This document shows, piece after piece, positions 9,598-20,736 of a stretch of DNA of 64,000 nt. A model generated the notes under the pieces. That model was not told the DNA's origin, searched no databases, and saw only the letters and a list, made by a program, of their open reading frames with translations. The stretch lies in contig NC_079978.1 in assembly GCF_029852145.1 (NCBI RefSeq), positions 8,494,001 to 8,558,000 on the forward strand, written 5' to 3'. Position 1 is the first letter of the stretch. Each line of letters opens with the position of its first letter. A program made the position numbers and the translations under genes. The DNA comes from Microplitis mediator (lineage: Eukaryota; Arthropoda; Insecta; Hymenoptera; Braconidae).

Positions 9598-11911
9598 ATG
9601 AATGTTTATAGAAATTTAAACAAAATTGAAAAAATTTTAGAAGAATTAAATAGCTTCAGGTTAGGCTTCATTGTTTCTGCATGTTTTGGTAATTAACTTT
9701 GCGTAATTATCATTACCATTGTTAATTTAAAATGATCCTGAAGTCAGCAGACAATTAGCAATTTTCGGACTTTTTTTTTCAACAAATCAATTACAAAAAA
9801 ACAAAAAATAAAAAAATGCACATGTAGAAAATTTAAAAAACTACAGGTGCAATTTTTTCAAATATTTTTTTTTTTATAATTTACTGTTTAAAAAAAATCA
9901 AAAACTTCAGTATCAGAATTTAAATGATTTCACTGATAGTAATTATAATCAGCAAACAATAATATTAAAATTCATTTACTTTATAATTACAACATTTTAT
10001 ATTTTTTTAGTTTCGTTGAAAATCATCAGCAGTATCAAGACATATACTTTGAGTTTTGGTGTACACTTATAACTTACTGTGGCTTAAATAACACCTAATT
10101 AAGCACATGTATCTTCAATCCGCCGACAAATGATAGAGAATGAAATTGGTTTTATGGCAATTTGTCTATATTTGGATTTTTGCTTGATATAAACAGGAGC
10201 CCCGATTATAGACAATTACCAAGACTCGTTTGAACGAATAAAAATGATTATTTATAAACTTCAACATTCACAGCGACCGGTGAGTCTTTTAAGATTTTTA
10301 TTAAACTGTTTTTTATCATAGTTGAGGATATGTTATAAACATAAAAAATAATTCATGAGGAATCGACAGAAATATAATTTTAATTACGATCATACATGAT
10401 CCTGACTATGAAGTGAACAGACAATTAACAATTTAATTTAAAAAAAAAAAATAAACGATTAAACATATGCATATGTAAAAAATTTTTAAAAATTTTATGT
10501 GCAATTTTTTGAAATATTTTTTTTTTTAATTTATCGTTTTAAGAAAATCCAAAAATTATTAAACATTGGCTAATTTCAGTGTGATGGTCATACAATATCG
10601 CTGACACTCAATTTTTTATTTTATTTTCAATTAAACTAATTAAATATTAATATAAAATATACAATATAAAATAAAATAACATATTATAATTTTAAATTTT
10701 TTTATGAAAACTAAAAATATTTAGAAGGTCGCTCTTTTTGAAGTCATTTTTACTTAATAAAATTCTGTCTTATACAGTTTAAACATAACTAAATAAATGA
10801 TTCTTTTAGACTGGACTCAAATCATGAGAATTAGAAATGTTTGGAATCAGTACATTTTAGAAAATTATCCCAAGAAACCAAAGTTTCAGCTCAGAAATTG
10901 AAATGTAACTTTTGACATCTCGGTGACGTACAGTATATATAAAAAATTTCAGTTCAACTTTTTAGCTCTCACATACGTAAAATAACAAGTGAATTTGACG
11001 TAAAATTAAAGCTGCTATTTAATATAAAGTTTGTATGTAATTTTACGTGTGGGAGAGAGCAAAAAATTGAAATGAAATTTTTTGTGTACTAGACGTCATC
11101 AAGATGTCAAATTTTTCTTATCAATTTTCGAGTTGAAATGTTGATCATCTAGAGAGTTCTCATCGAAGTCAATTTTTGCTATCGTAATTTTTAATTTCAC
11201 GTACACGTGAAATATCTGCTTTAATTTGACTGTTGATTGAGCTACTACTTTTTTATCAACAGACTTTCAGGACATAAACAGTATAATTGCACCACAGATG
11301 GTGCTTATGCTCATAAAATTGTCTATAAACCAATATTTAAATAATCGTCAATATCAAAATATTTATGTCTAAATATCAGGACCAAATTGTCAAAGCGTAA
11401 TCATAAACTTATAGTATTTCAATTTAAATAAATTTTCAACTTCGACCTCACGTATTTGTAGGGAAGTAAATATTCTTAGACCTTCGAAGTAACATTTCCG
11501 TACTTGTTTTACGAATAAATTTTATATTTTTATATAAAGATGGCACAAATGAATAACAATCACATAATAATTGTGTTTTCAAAAGAAACTAGTGCAAGTA
11601 AATTAGCCAAAGTCAAAGAGTTCTGGAAATTTATTAATACTCAGTCGGATCTTCAGCCTCATAAAACAAAAGGTTCATTTTTTTTTTAAGTTATACTTAG
11701 TTACAAATTTGTTTATTTTAATATCAAAACTTAATTCCATAATTTAAAAATAGGAAATGTATCTAATGAAAAATATCAGAAGATTAATGATGGTAGTTTA
11801 AAAACGTCAATTAATAATAATAATAATAATAATAATAATGAAAATGAAAAATCTAACGATGAAATTCGGACCGATACTCTAAATATTCATCAGCAATTAA
11901 AACTAAACTAG
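9598..11911 (+). CDS. Small unrecognised protein of about 160 aa, five exons
   Basis: Proposed exons are 9598-9659, 10011-10060, 10200-10279, 11540-11672 and 11754-11911. Their lengths sum to 483 nt, a multiple of three, with matching phases (2, 1, 0, 1). Exon 1 encodes MNVYRNLNKIEKILEELNSF. Exons 2-3 add an aromatic-rich helical stretch (QYQDIYFEFW, then NYQDSFERIKMIIYKLQ). Exon 4 gives HIIIVFSKETSASKLAKVKE, and exon 5 contains an Asn run of about nine coded by an AAT microsatellite and ends LNIHQQLKLN at TAG. The donors of exons 1, 3 and 4 are good; exon 2's donor (GGT|GTACAC) is weak. Exons 4-5 begin with an in-frame ATG at 11540 and could be a separate gene. No family was recognised. Introns carry three MITE-like elements. 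Confidence 0.45.
9732..9915. mobile_element. Palindromic MITE, GTCAGCAGACAATTA family
   Basis: The left end ATGATCCTGAAGTCAGCAGA pairs loosely with the right-end CTTCAGTATCA. The centre is a hairpin of TGCACATGTAGAAAATTT against AACTACAGGTGCA. It lies in intron 1 of the 160-aa gene. Relatives are at 7383, 10396 and 42005. Confidence 0.6.
10396..10592. mobile_element. Palindromic MITE, same family
   Basis: ATGATCCTGACTATGAAGTG opens the copy and GGCTAATTTCAGTGTGATGG closes it. The central ATGCATATGTAAAAAATT / AATTTTATGTGCAATT hairpin matches the copy at 9732. Confidence 0.55.
10876..11155. mobile_element. Inverted-repeat element, about 280 bp
   Basis: The left arm (10876-10985) includes CTTTTTAGCTCTCACATACG and GACATCTCGGTGACGTACAG. 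The right arm (11036-11150) includes their reverse-complement relatives, TACGTGTGGGAGAGAGC and GACGTCATCAAGATGTC. The arms match over about 110 bp with scattered mismatches. Confidence 0.6.
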
Positions 11912-12765
11912 ATAATCCACCTGATATCAAATTACTCGATTAAAACAAAATTAAATTGATCCCTTCTATTATTAGTAAAAATTGTCTATACTTTCCAAAG
12001 ATAAATTAAAGTTTTTCAATAAAAACATTATTATACTTATTGACCTTTGATGATTTATATTTATAAAATATATATTGCTGTTATTACTTTTAAAAAAAAA
12101 ATTAAAAAAATTTGGACATGTCTAGAAGTTAAGCCACAAATTGACCACTGCATTGATTATGCAATAGATTGGTGGTTCACCAAGTCATCTGACTCGTAAA
12201 TCGTGATATCGTGAGGGCGTACGTACTTAAACTTTATAAAAAATAGTTCCATGATTGCGGTTTATCATTTATAACGAGGTTAGGGTTAACACGTGTATTA
12301 CCAAGCATATCAAGTGTCTATGACATCCGTCATAAACAAAAATATTTTTATTATTTAAACTGGTAAAACCGCTTTTTTATTTGTCTGCTCGTAACTCATA
12401 TTTTTATCAACACAAATTATATATTTTATAATACATGACAATAACAAGTACAGTTGAATTCCATTAACTCGGAACTTCCCCACAATCTTGACCCCCGTTA
12501 TAAGTTACGTTGTCTCTTACCCGATGCTGTACATTAGTCTATGATTGCGTATATTTATACATGCATCATTGATGTAAATGCAAGAGCGCATGCATTGTAG
12601 ATTACACTTTTAAAGGGAAAGGGCATTCGATAAGTCGAAATTTTCAGGAAATTTCCGCTCCTCCATAAACTAAGTGTTCGAGTTAATAGCCTTCGACTGA
12701 AATTGGATAAAATACAAAAAGTTTTCGGTTATAAACGTATTGATAATCCTTAACAATAAAAACAA
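11912..12765. other. AT-rich intergenic DNA
   Basis: No gene was seen. AATAAA near 12018 probably serves the upstream plus-strand gene. A somewhat GC-richer patch lies at 12480-12700. Confidence 0.4.
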
Positions 12766-13019
12766 CACTGTAAAAAGAGCGGTGTTAAAAATGAATCTAA
12801 TTTAACACCGTGCGTTGTTAAAATGAAATAAAACCGATATAGCCGGTGTAATTTGAAGGTGTTAAAATACCGGTGTTAAATCGGTGATAACTGTAGTGAT
12901 CGAGTAACTAAAAATGTTCATAAAGGTATTTTAACACCGCTTTCGGTGTTGAAATTTAACACCGAAAATTTTAACACCTACACCGTCTGGATTTACCCCG
13001 TTTTTTTTTTTTTACAGTG
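12766..13019. mobile_element. AACACCG-type MITE, short copy
   Basis: It starts CACTGTAAAAAGAGCGGTGT and ends TTTTTTTTACAGTG. At least eight copies of AACACCG or its reverse complement CGGTGTT lie between. The same family occurs at 24105-24614, which is longer by an internal block of about 215 bp. Confidence 0.8.
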
Positions 13020-15379
13020 AACAGATTTATCTAAGAAAATTAACTTGAACAATAAAAGTACTTGAGTTTAAAATTTAAAATAATAAATACAATGAAGCAT
13101 TGAAATCGAATGGCCCGCATCAGGTTGATTGGAGAACCCCCACATTGATGATAGGACTCACTCAGTTAGTATATCAGAATAGGAAGACCAAAGAAGATTC
13201 ACAATATATTGAAGAACCACAAGAGCCAGGATCCAGGACTATACATAAGCATACTGTCTATGTAATAACTAGTACAGTAGATAGATTCCAAGTGATGGAA
13301 GTAAAGCACAGCATCTGATCTGAAGCACGTTTTTGCCGTGCCGATGGAACGAACAATAGAGGTGGGATGCTCATTTGTCTGCAGATATTGTTGTCTGTTC
13401 GGGTGGAAACATGATCTGCGTACTCTCCACCCCTCCTTTACTCTACCACACATGCCCTTTTTTTATTTCTCGTTTTAACATTATTCTTAAATGGCCGAAC
13501 TACGAATTTAAATTATTATTATTTTTTTCATCCAACCAACACAATGCAACCCATAAAAGTGCAATAAACAACCTTAATACGCATCAACAAATCGTTATAA
13601 TTATTGAAAACATTGCAATTAAATTTTATTTATTATTGCTGTAAGCTGTAATAAATGTAATAGTTTATGAGAGTTTAAGCTCAGTGAAGTATTTACAATT
13701 TTAAAGAAATCGGTCAAGTATTATTAAATAAATAAAAAAAAATTGGGCTGCTTCTTCTTCTCCTTCTTCATCTTCTTCGGAGAATCTGGAGAAGAGAAAG
13801 TGATGTGGGGTAAAGTTTTTAGTTCATTGGGCAAATTAACAAATTCGTGACGACATATTCGACGTCCCCATAGATTATGTAGGGCCTTCGCGAGTTGAGG
13901 AATATACGTGTATATGTAAGGCAAAAAGGGAGAAGTGGACAGTGGACCTGATGTTTCGGTATACCTCGAGGACCACCAGGTATAAAGTATGTAGATTTAC
14001 CATCAGGGAGACGAATACGATCGCTTATCTTGGCCATCGCAGTTCAGCTTCCTTATTAACAGATGATCGGGCACTTATTATGTAGACATATCGGTTATAT
14101 TATAATTTTATTTCATGTATATATTATTTATATATATATTCATTTTTTATATATTTGTACACAATATGAAACAGTTCATAAAAACATTAGGACACTTTTT
14201 TCTTATAATTCTATCAACAAATCCAATTGATGTTTTATTGCTTCCTACTTAAATAAATTACGATAAACGATAATAGACCTGGTTATTTATGTGTAGTTGA
14301 GTTAAACGTTTAAAATTAAAACGATTAAATAGTAATGTTGAAGTGAAATAGAGCTAACTGATTGAAATGATTCCATAGATGGATAGGAAGTTATCATACC
14401 CAAGGTGAGTTAGAAAGCATCACGCAAGAACATTATATTAGCGCATACATTTTATATATGTATATCTACTGTTCTATATAGCTTTCTCTTTATCTTTCCC
14501 TTTATTTCATCTCTCTCACTCTATTTCTCCTTAAGTAAAACCCGGATCGGATCGTTTAGTTGCTGTGGCAGGTAATTTGACGGGCGCGTATAATACGACG
14601 TTAATAGAATGGAATATAGGTCCCGCAGGCGTGCCCATAAATCTTTGTTAATTTGGCAGAGTCATTGAATACGCTCCCGAAACTGCTGCACCGTCATCGT
14701 TTTATGTCTTTTTTTCTATCTTTCTGCTCATCACTATCTCCATTATATTTATGCTAAAGTGTTGCTAGATGCAATCATTTTCCGGTGATGAGATATTCAC
14801 TACACCCAATAATAATCACTGAACAAAATTGCCATCTTGTGATTGAAAATTATTTGTAATTCAATACATATATATGTTCTGAGCCATCGTAAAGACACTT
14901 TAAGACACGTTAAGACTTAATTTAATGTTTATACTTTTTTTGTATTTTGCACACCTCAAGCACGAAAGCGCTGAGGGTACTCTATGAACGGCTTTTTTCC
15001 GATTCTTTTACTCACTCAAAAATATTTCTACGCTCTTTTAATTACACCAAAATAGGTAAAATTGTATACTAGCATATAGAGAATTTATTGAGGGACAATT
15101 TTACCCTAACATTGAGTCCATTCGTTATTTTATTAGTTTAAAATAAATTATTTTAACTCAAGAAACCAGTGCTGTCAATTGTTGCGTATACAACTTAGTA
15201 AACACGATAACTCGAGATCTCGACAGACACAATTAATCGGCCCAACTTTTTTTTTATTGTTTGGTATTTTTTATAACAAGAACCCTTAGGAAAATCATTA
15301 TCTGAATCCTTTTAGTTTAATTGCAATTAATTAAAAACTTAAAATTGATTATTCACGAAAAATTTGGCTGCCATTCTTA
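13020..15379. other. Intergenic DNA with GC-richer islands
   Basis: High-complexity islands stand out from AT-rich sequence at 13100-13450, 13740-14050 and 14540-14720. Open frames across them lack splice context and recognisable domains, so they are read as non-coding, perhaps conserved elements. A relative of the 3261-3312 hairpin repeat is at about 14945-15000. Confidence 0.4.
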
Positions 15380-15728
15380 CACAGTAAAAAACGTATCGTT
15401 AAGGTGTAAAAAAAAACGTGTGTTAAAATTCTGAGTGTTGAATATTTAACACCTTTGTGTGTCGATTTAACACACAGCTTTTTAACACATAATAATGTTA
15501 TTTTTTTATACGAAAGTAACACTTTTTTATGTTACTGTCAAATCAACACATATGTTAAAAATAATCTCGATTATCATTAAAGAATTCTTGGAAAATTTTT
15601 ACTTCTAACATACATACATGTGTGACTTTTTCGACACTCACAACATGTTAGAATAACGTACAAATAAGTGTAAATCGTTCATTTTACACACGATATGTGT
15701 TGATTTTGACGAATCCTTTTTTACTGTG
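15380..15728. mobile_element. AACACA-type MITE with TA target duplication
   Basis: It starts CACAGTAAAAAACGTATCG and ends CTTTTTTACTGTG, flanked on both sides by TA (15378-15379 and 15729-15730). Inside, AACACA or TGTGTT recurs many times in both orientations. Related in motif to 41667-42480 and 58150-58354. Confidence 0.8.
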
Positions 15729-17369
15729 TATTTTTACTGTTGTTATTATTTTTTTATTTTTTCTTGATCAATTACTGGAAGCAGCATTAGCGTAACAATA
15801 TAAGTTTAAAAAAAAAAGAGCGACATCTAAAACAAAAAGACGGGATATTTAAAAAAAATTTTAACAAAAAAATATTAAACTGAAAATAAGAAATAAAAAA
15901 ATCAAATCGATACTTATAAGTTGAATAAAAATTCACGATAAAAAAAACTAAATTATCATTATAAAGTAAAAGCTACAATTAAAAATAAAATGAGCGATTG
16001 AGGTATGCATTTTTGGATTTTCAAACATTTTATTTTTTTTTTTACATTTATATATTGAGAGATTAAATTCGACAAACCAAATTATCTAAAGTATATATGC
16101 CTACATGAGTTTGTTACACAAACATCTACGTCAATGATGATGATTTTATAGCGTAACTTTATTATTATACATTTTGATTAGTCTTTTTGCGTCTTCGCTT
16201 TGTGACCTGCGTCGTGCCACAAGCCACAACAAAAATCCGCTGTTGAATAAACTATGACGTAATGTTTCTCGGCAAGAGTTTATTTAACACCGGATATATC
16301 ATGTATATTAAACAAAGGCGATATTGGTTATCTTTGGCGTTTAATTTATTATATGTATACATATTTATATCGACTCACGAGTGGAGATAAATAAATATAC
16401 ATAGGTATATACGTATATGTTGACTTTAATCAAATGTTTGAAAGCTTTATTAAAATATTCGTTGGGATTCTTGTTTTCGGGTGAATTTCTGGGGGTGAAG
16501 AAGACTACTTGAGAAATAATAAACTCCCCTTATATTTTATATCTTATACCAAAGAATCCTCCATTTATCAAATACGTATTTCATACATAGCAGAGTTTAA
16601 TTTTAAAAATATATGTTTGCTTTCTTAATTAATATTTACTAAAGAGCTGTCATAAAATAATTTCAAGTGCTTCAGTATTGACTCATCTGAAAATAAATTT
16701 AAATTTCATAAATTTTTGATGAAAAATAAAAAATTCTATTGAGGATTAAATTTAAAATTATAGATTTTATAAAATAAATTCTAAAAATTATTTATATAAG
16801 TGACATTTCGGGATAGTTAATATATATATTTATTTATCATATTTATATAATACGGTGTATCCTTTAATTTTGTAGTTAATTTATTATTTTCGGCTAGATA
16901 ATAATAAGTAAAAGTTACTAAGAATAGAAACGTTGAGGAGGTCTTTTTAAAAGAGAATTTATAATGTATAAAATTATAATGAAAATTAAGCAAATTACAT
17001 GTTTGAAGAGTGAATAGCACTTGGTATTCGTTATACTTTTATGATGTTGAGGGATCGATCTCGATCGGTTCCGATCGATTGCTCAGATCGCCGAAGATGG
17101 TGCCAGATGGTCTACGGAATAAACACGTTCAGAAAGGGAACCCAAGCCATTACGGTGCGTTGGCTTTTTCGAGCAACCGTAATGAAATTATAAAGTCACT
17201 AGACCGTCCTTCATATATTTACTTTTTTTAACCCCATTCACTTGAAACTAAAACTTTGGATCTACAGTTAGCCAACAAAAAATTTAAGTTTATTAGCAAG
17301 AAATCAAACAGCGTTGCCCTTTATATTAGTATAGCGGATTTGTTGCTACACGAGAAATTATTCTCCTTC
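15729..17369. other. AT-rich intergenic DNA with one island
   Basis: Mostly A/T runs. A GC-richer island at 17040-17190 (GATCGATCTCGATCGGTTCC) includes short GATC-rich palindromes. No gene is supported. Confidence 0.4.
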
Positions 17370-17541
17370 GAAATGTTGTGGTGTCATAGTAAAGCCGGAC
17401 CATATTGGCCACTTGCAGAAATCAAAATAATACATGCAAAAATTGCTATGGTCATAGTAATGTTTGCATACATATGTGTATATTTTAATTTCCATCAGGT
17501 GGTCAAGATAGTCCAGCTTTACTTTAACACCATAGCATTTC
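17370..17541. repeat. Imperfect 41-bp inverted repeat (hairpin), about 172 bp
   Basis: The left arm GAAATGTTGTGGTGTCATAG and AAAGCCGGACC face a right arm whose reverse complement is GAAATGCTATGGTGTTAAAG and AAAGCTGGACT. About 80% of positions match. A third partial copy (TTGCTATGGTCATAGTAATG) lies at 17440-17460. Confidence 0.6.
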
Positions 17542-17564
17542 AAACAAAAATAAATTCTCAGTGT

Positions 17565-18046
17565 ACAGGATAGAAGTACCAATTGTGGCCACTGCTCCAC
17601 TTTTGGACATTTAATACTTTTTTTTAATTCATGAAAAATTATTAAAAAAACTTCCATTGTAATACTGGGAGAAAAGCACACTTGTAAAATTTCTATTGGA
17701 AAAATATTACATTAAATTTAATGGCTAATGGAAAATTTCGCCATTAAAAAATTAAATTTAACGGTTAATGGAATTTTTTGCCATTAAAAATTTAAATTTA
17801 ATGGCTAATGGAATTGTTCGTCATTGTAAATTAAATTCAATGGTCAATGGAATTTTTCGCGATTAAAAAATTGAATTTAATGGCTAAAGGAATTGCCAAT
17901 GCATTATTTACAATCTTGGATAAAAGTATTTTGAAACATGTTTAAAAAATTGATTGTGTTACTACGTCTTTTACAAATTATTTTATTTAAATTTTTCAAG
18001 AATCCAAAACTGGCCCTAAAGTGGCCAAAAACAGTATCCCTACCCT
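17565..18046. mobile_element. GGCCAC-family MITE carrying a 40-bp tandem array
   Basis: The left end AGGATAGAAGTACCAATTGT leads into GGCCACTGCTCC. The right end, reverse-complemented, is TAGGGTAGGGATACTG then TTTTTGGCCAC. A second copy, in opposite orientation and without the array, is at 31591-31826. Confidence 0.7.
17711..17897. repeat. Tandem repeat of about 40 bp, 4.7 copies
   Basis: The unit begins ATTAAATTTAATGGCTAATG and ends TTTCGCCATTAAAAA, repeated at near-exact 40-bp spacing with a few substitutions. Each unit holds the inverted pair AATGGC / GCCATT. Confidence 0.85.
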
Positions 18047-18855
18047 ACTCATATATATATTAGTAATAATATAATAATATTGTTTATTGTTTCTGAGACA
18101 TATTTACATAGTCTATAACAAGTGGTTAGATGTTGCAAACATTTTTATATCATGTTTACATATATATTAGTAAAAATTATTTTTGATAATGAGAAACTTG
18201 GAATAAAGATGATATATATTATATATGTAGGTATATGTATAAAACAGAATTTGATCTCAACTTGTATACACTCGACGGAGGAAGTGAATGTCGCCCAAGG
18301 GAGGGATTGAAACAAGTTTAAGTATTAAGTAGCCGTTCCGTCCGCTGTCAGTCTACGCTCTAATTAATCATAATTGACGTCCGCGCGAAGCTTGACGCGC
18401 ATTTGTCGCATAAGCAGTCATTCAACGTCTTTCTTTTACCTCAAATATGTTCTTGCTTTAGGACATTCATGTTAGTATTAATTATTGAGTTTAAATTATG
18501 TCAATATAAATTTGTCTCAGAATATCATAAATCCATATCCACACATATAATAATCAATACAGGCTTAAATTATGTTAATTATTATTATTATTTTATTAAA
18601 AGGATACATTTATAAAATATTTTATATAAATTCCGGTTATTATTTGCTGATTCAAATATTTATTATTGATTTATCATTTGAAATTTATAATCACCGACAA
18701 TAAAATTATTTTTTACGAAATTTTGAACAAAAAAAAATTAATGAACAGTAAGTGTTTGATTAATGATTAGAATAATTATCGAGTAAAGTATTTATGATAA
18801 ATATTTTTATAAATTCCATATCCGAATAATGTATAAAATCATCTAGATAATAGTA
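18047..18855. other. Intergenic DNA with an island at 18240-18420
   Basis: AT-rich apart from 18260-18420 (GACGTCCGCGCGAAGCTTGA). No coding signal was seen. Confidence 0.4.
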
Positions 18856-20736
18856 CACTGAGAGAAAAATCCAGTAAATCTAACTATAAAATGACAGTTA
18901 AATAGCGCTTCAACTATTTTTTCGGAGTTACTACAACACCAATACATAGTTATTATAAATATCTCTAAGTAGTTATGTTAAATATTTTTTAGTTCAATTA
19001 ACTATATAAATAGTTAATGTAACTGATTTTTAAACTTGTATTCAATTAGGAATTTTCATGTGTTAAACTGAACTTCGGTAGTTAATTCATCTATAACTTC
19101 TTCATTAAAGCAAACAAAAATATTAAGTATCATTACAATGTTTTTTAGTTAATTCAATTAATATTTTTTAGTTAAATCCATTAAATAAATAATTTTTTTT
19201 CGTACAAATATACCATTCACATGGTTTTAATTATTAAATAGAGACTCTATAGAGTTTTAATTAGAATTATTTTTTTTTTTAAAGTTCAAGTTTAATTTCA
19301 AAGATAAATTATTTATTGAACCATTAATAATAAATATCAATGTCTTGATGTAATATAGGATAAACTATAATACAATCCAAATATGTAAATGTTACTTTGT
19401 CAAATGATAGAGTTGTACTGATGACGAAATTGTTTTTAATTTTGGAATTTAACAGTTCTGAGATATATATCTTGCCAGGGACACTACACAGCGGCTGGGC
19501 GCGATCTCGTGGCGAGCATCGAACTACTCCCGCTACTGCTGCCTAGTACTGGTGACTTTCCTCTCCTCCATACATATGTTTTCTCCCAAGAAATTTTTCT
19601 CTTGGTTTAAGCAATTTTATTTAGATATTAACTCGTATTTTGAAAATTTTAATTTTTTCATGACTATTTGCTTTAAACGCAAAATTATCATAAATTACAC
19701 ATATACACGCTTGAGGGAGGAAAAATTTCTAATTCGCACCGCCTAAATTTAATACGATACTTAGTGTAATTTTCACACCACAATTTTTACACAAACATTT
19801 ACACTACACCGAGTCCAATAATATTTTACAGTGTAGAGAAACTAAAATTTGAAAGACGCATTTAGGATTTAGGTTTTCATAACGTACAAATGAGGAACCT
19901 TATTAGCTAAAGGAAAAACTTTTGTCAGCTATTAATATTGATCCTAAATGGTTTTTAAAATTATCCGATATTTTTGCGAATTATAACTACATCGAAAAAT
20001 GTTAATTCGAATCAAGAAAAATTTTCTTGCACCAAGTAAATAATTATCTTACAATTTTTATCTTGAATCAAATTTTTTTTTCTCAAGTCAACATATTTTT
20101 ATGCTTAAATCGAAAATTTTTATACGACAGTGCAGTTTAAGTATTCCAATTTATCTTAAATAATTGATATAAATATTTATTTCTATTTTCAAAATATTTT
20201 TAACAACTGGAGTTTCCTAAAAAAATTTTTTGGAAAAAAAAATGCTTCGAAAAATAATTTTTTTAGAAAAAAAAAATTTTGCAAAAAAAAATATGTTTGA
20301 GAAAAAGTTTTTGGCGATTCAAAAACATTTATTTACTCAATCATTAAGTTTTGAAAAAAAATTAAAAATCCATTTCCTGCCTACATTTAACTCAATTACA
20401 GTAACATCAAAATTTCAGTTCCATTAACTAGATTTATATTTATAACAACTATTTTATATTAACTTTAAATCAGCAGTTATAATAAAAACAATTTTTATTT
20501 ACATACACTAAAAAAATTAAGCTTTAGTTAATTTTAAAATTCATATACTATCAACTAAATTTTTTTAGTTAAAACAACAATTTTCGGAGACTGAAAAATT
20601 TTAGTTGCTTTCATTAATTTTTTTTAGTTTGAGCAACTACTGAATAGTTAGCCATACTAACGCATTAGTATCAATAACTAATTTAAAATAGTTGAAGTCT
20701 TTTTAGTTAAAATGACTATCGACTTTTCTCTCAGTG
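18856..20736. mobile_element. Large (1.9 kb) TA-flanked element with CACTGAGAGAAAA termini
   Basis: It starts CACTGAGAGAAAAATCC and ends, reverse-complemented, CACTGAGAGAAAAGTCG. TA duplications sit at 18854-18855 and 20737-20738. TAGTTAA/TTAACTA-type words recur near both ends. The middle includes a GC-richer patch at 19480-19560 and a segment sharing TTCTCCCAAGAA...TCTCTTGGTTT with 43405-43430. No transposase frame was found. Confidence 0.7.

Noticed and set aside
13819..14037. Minus-strand frame starting MAKISDRIRLPDGKS
   Set aside because: It looks coding-like at first, but there is no splice partner, no known domain, and it ends in low-quality sequence.
17711..17897. CRISPR-like array
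   Set aside because: Contiguous 40-bp tandem units without unique spacers, in a eukaryotic MITE.
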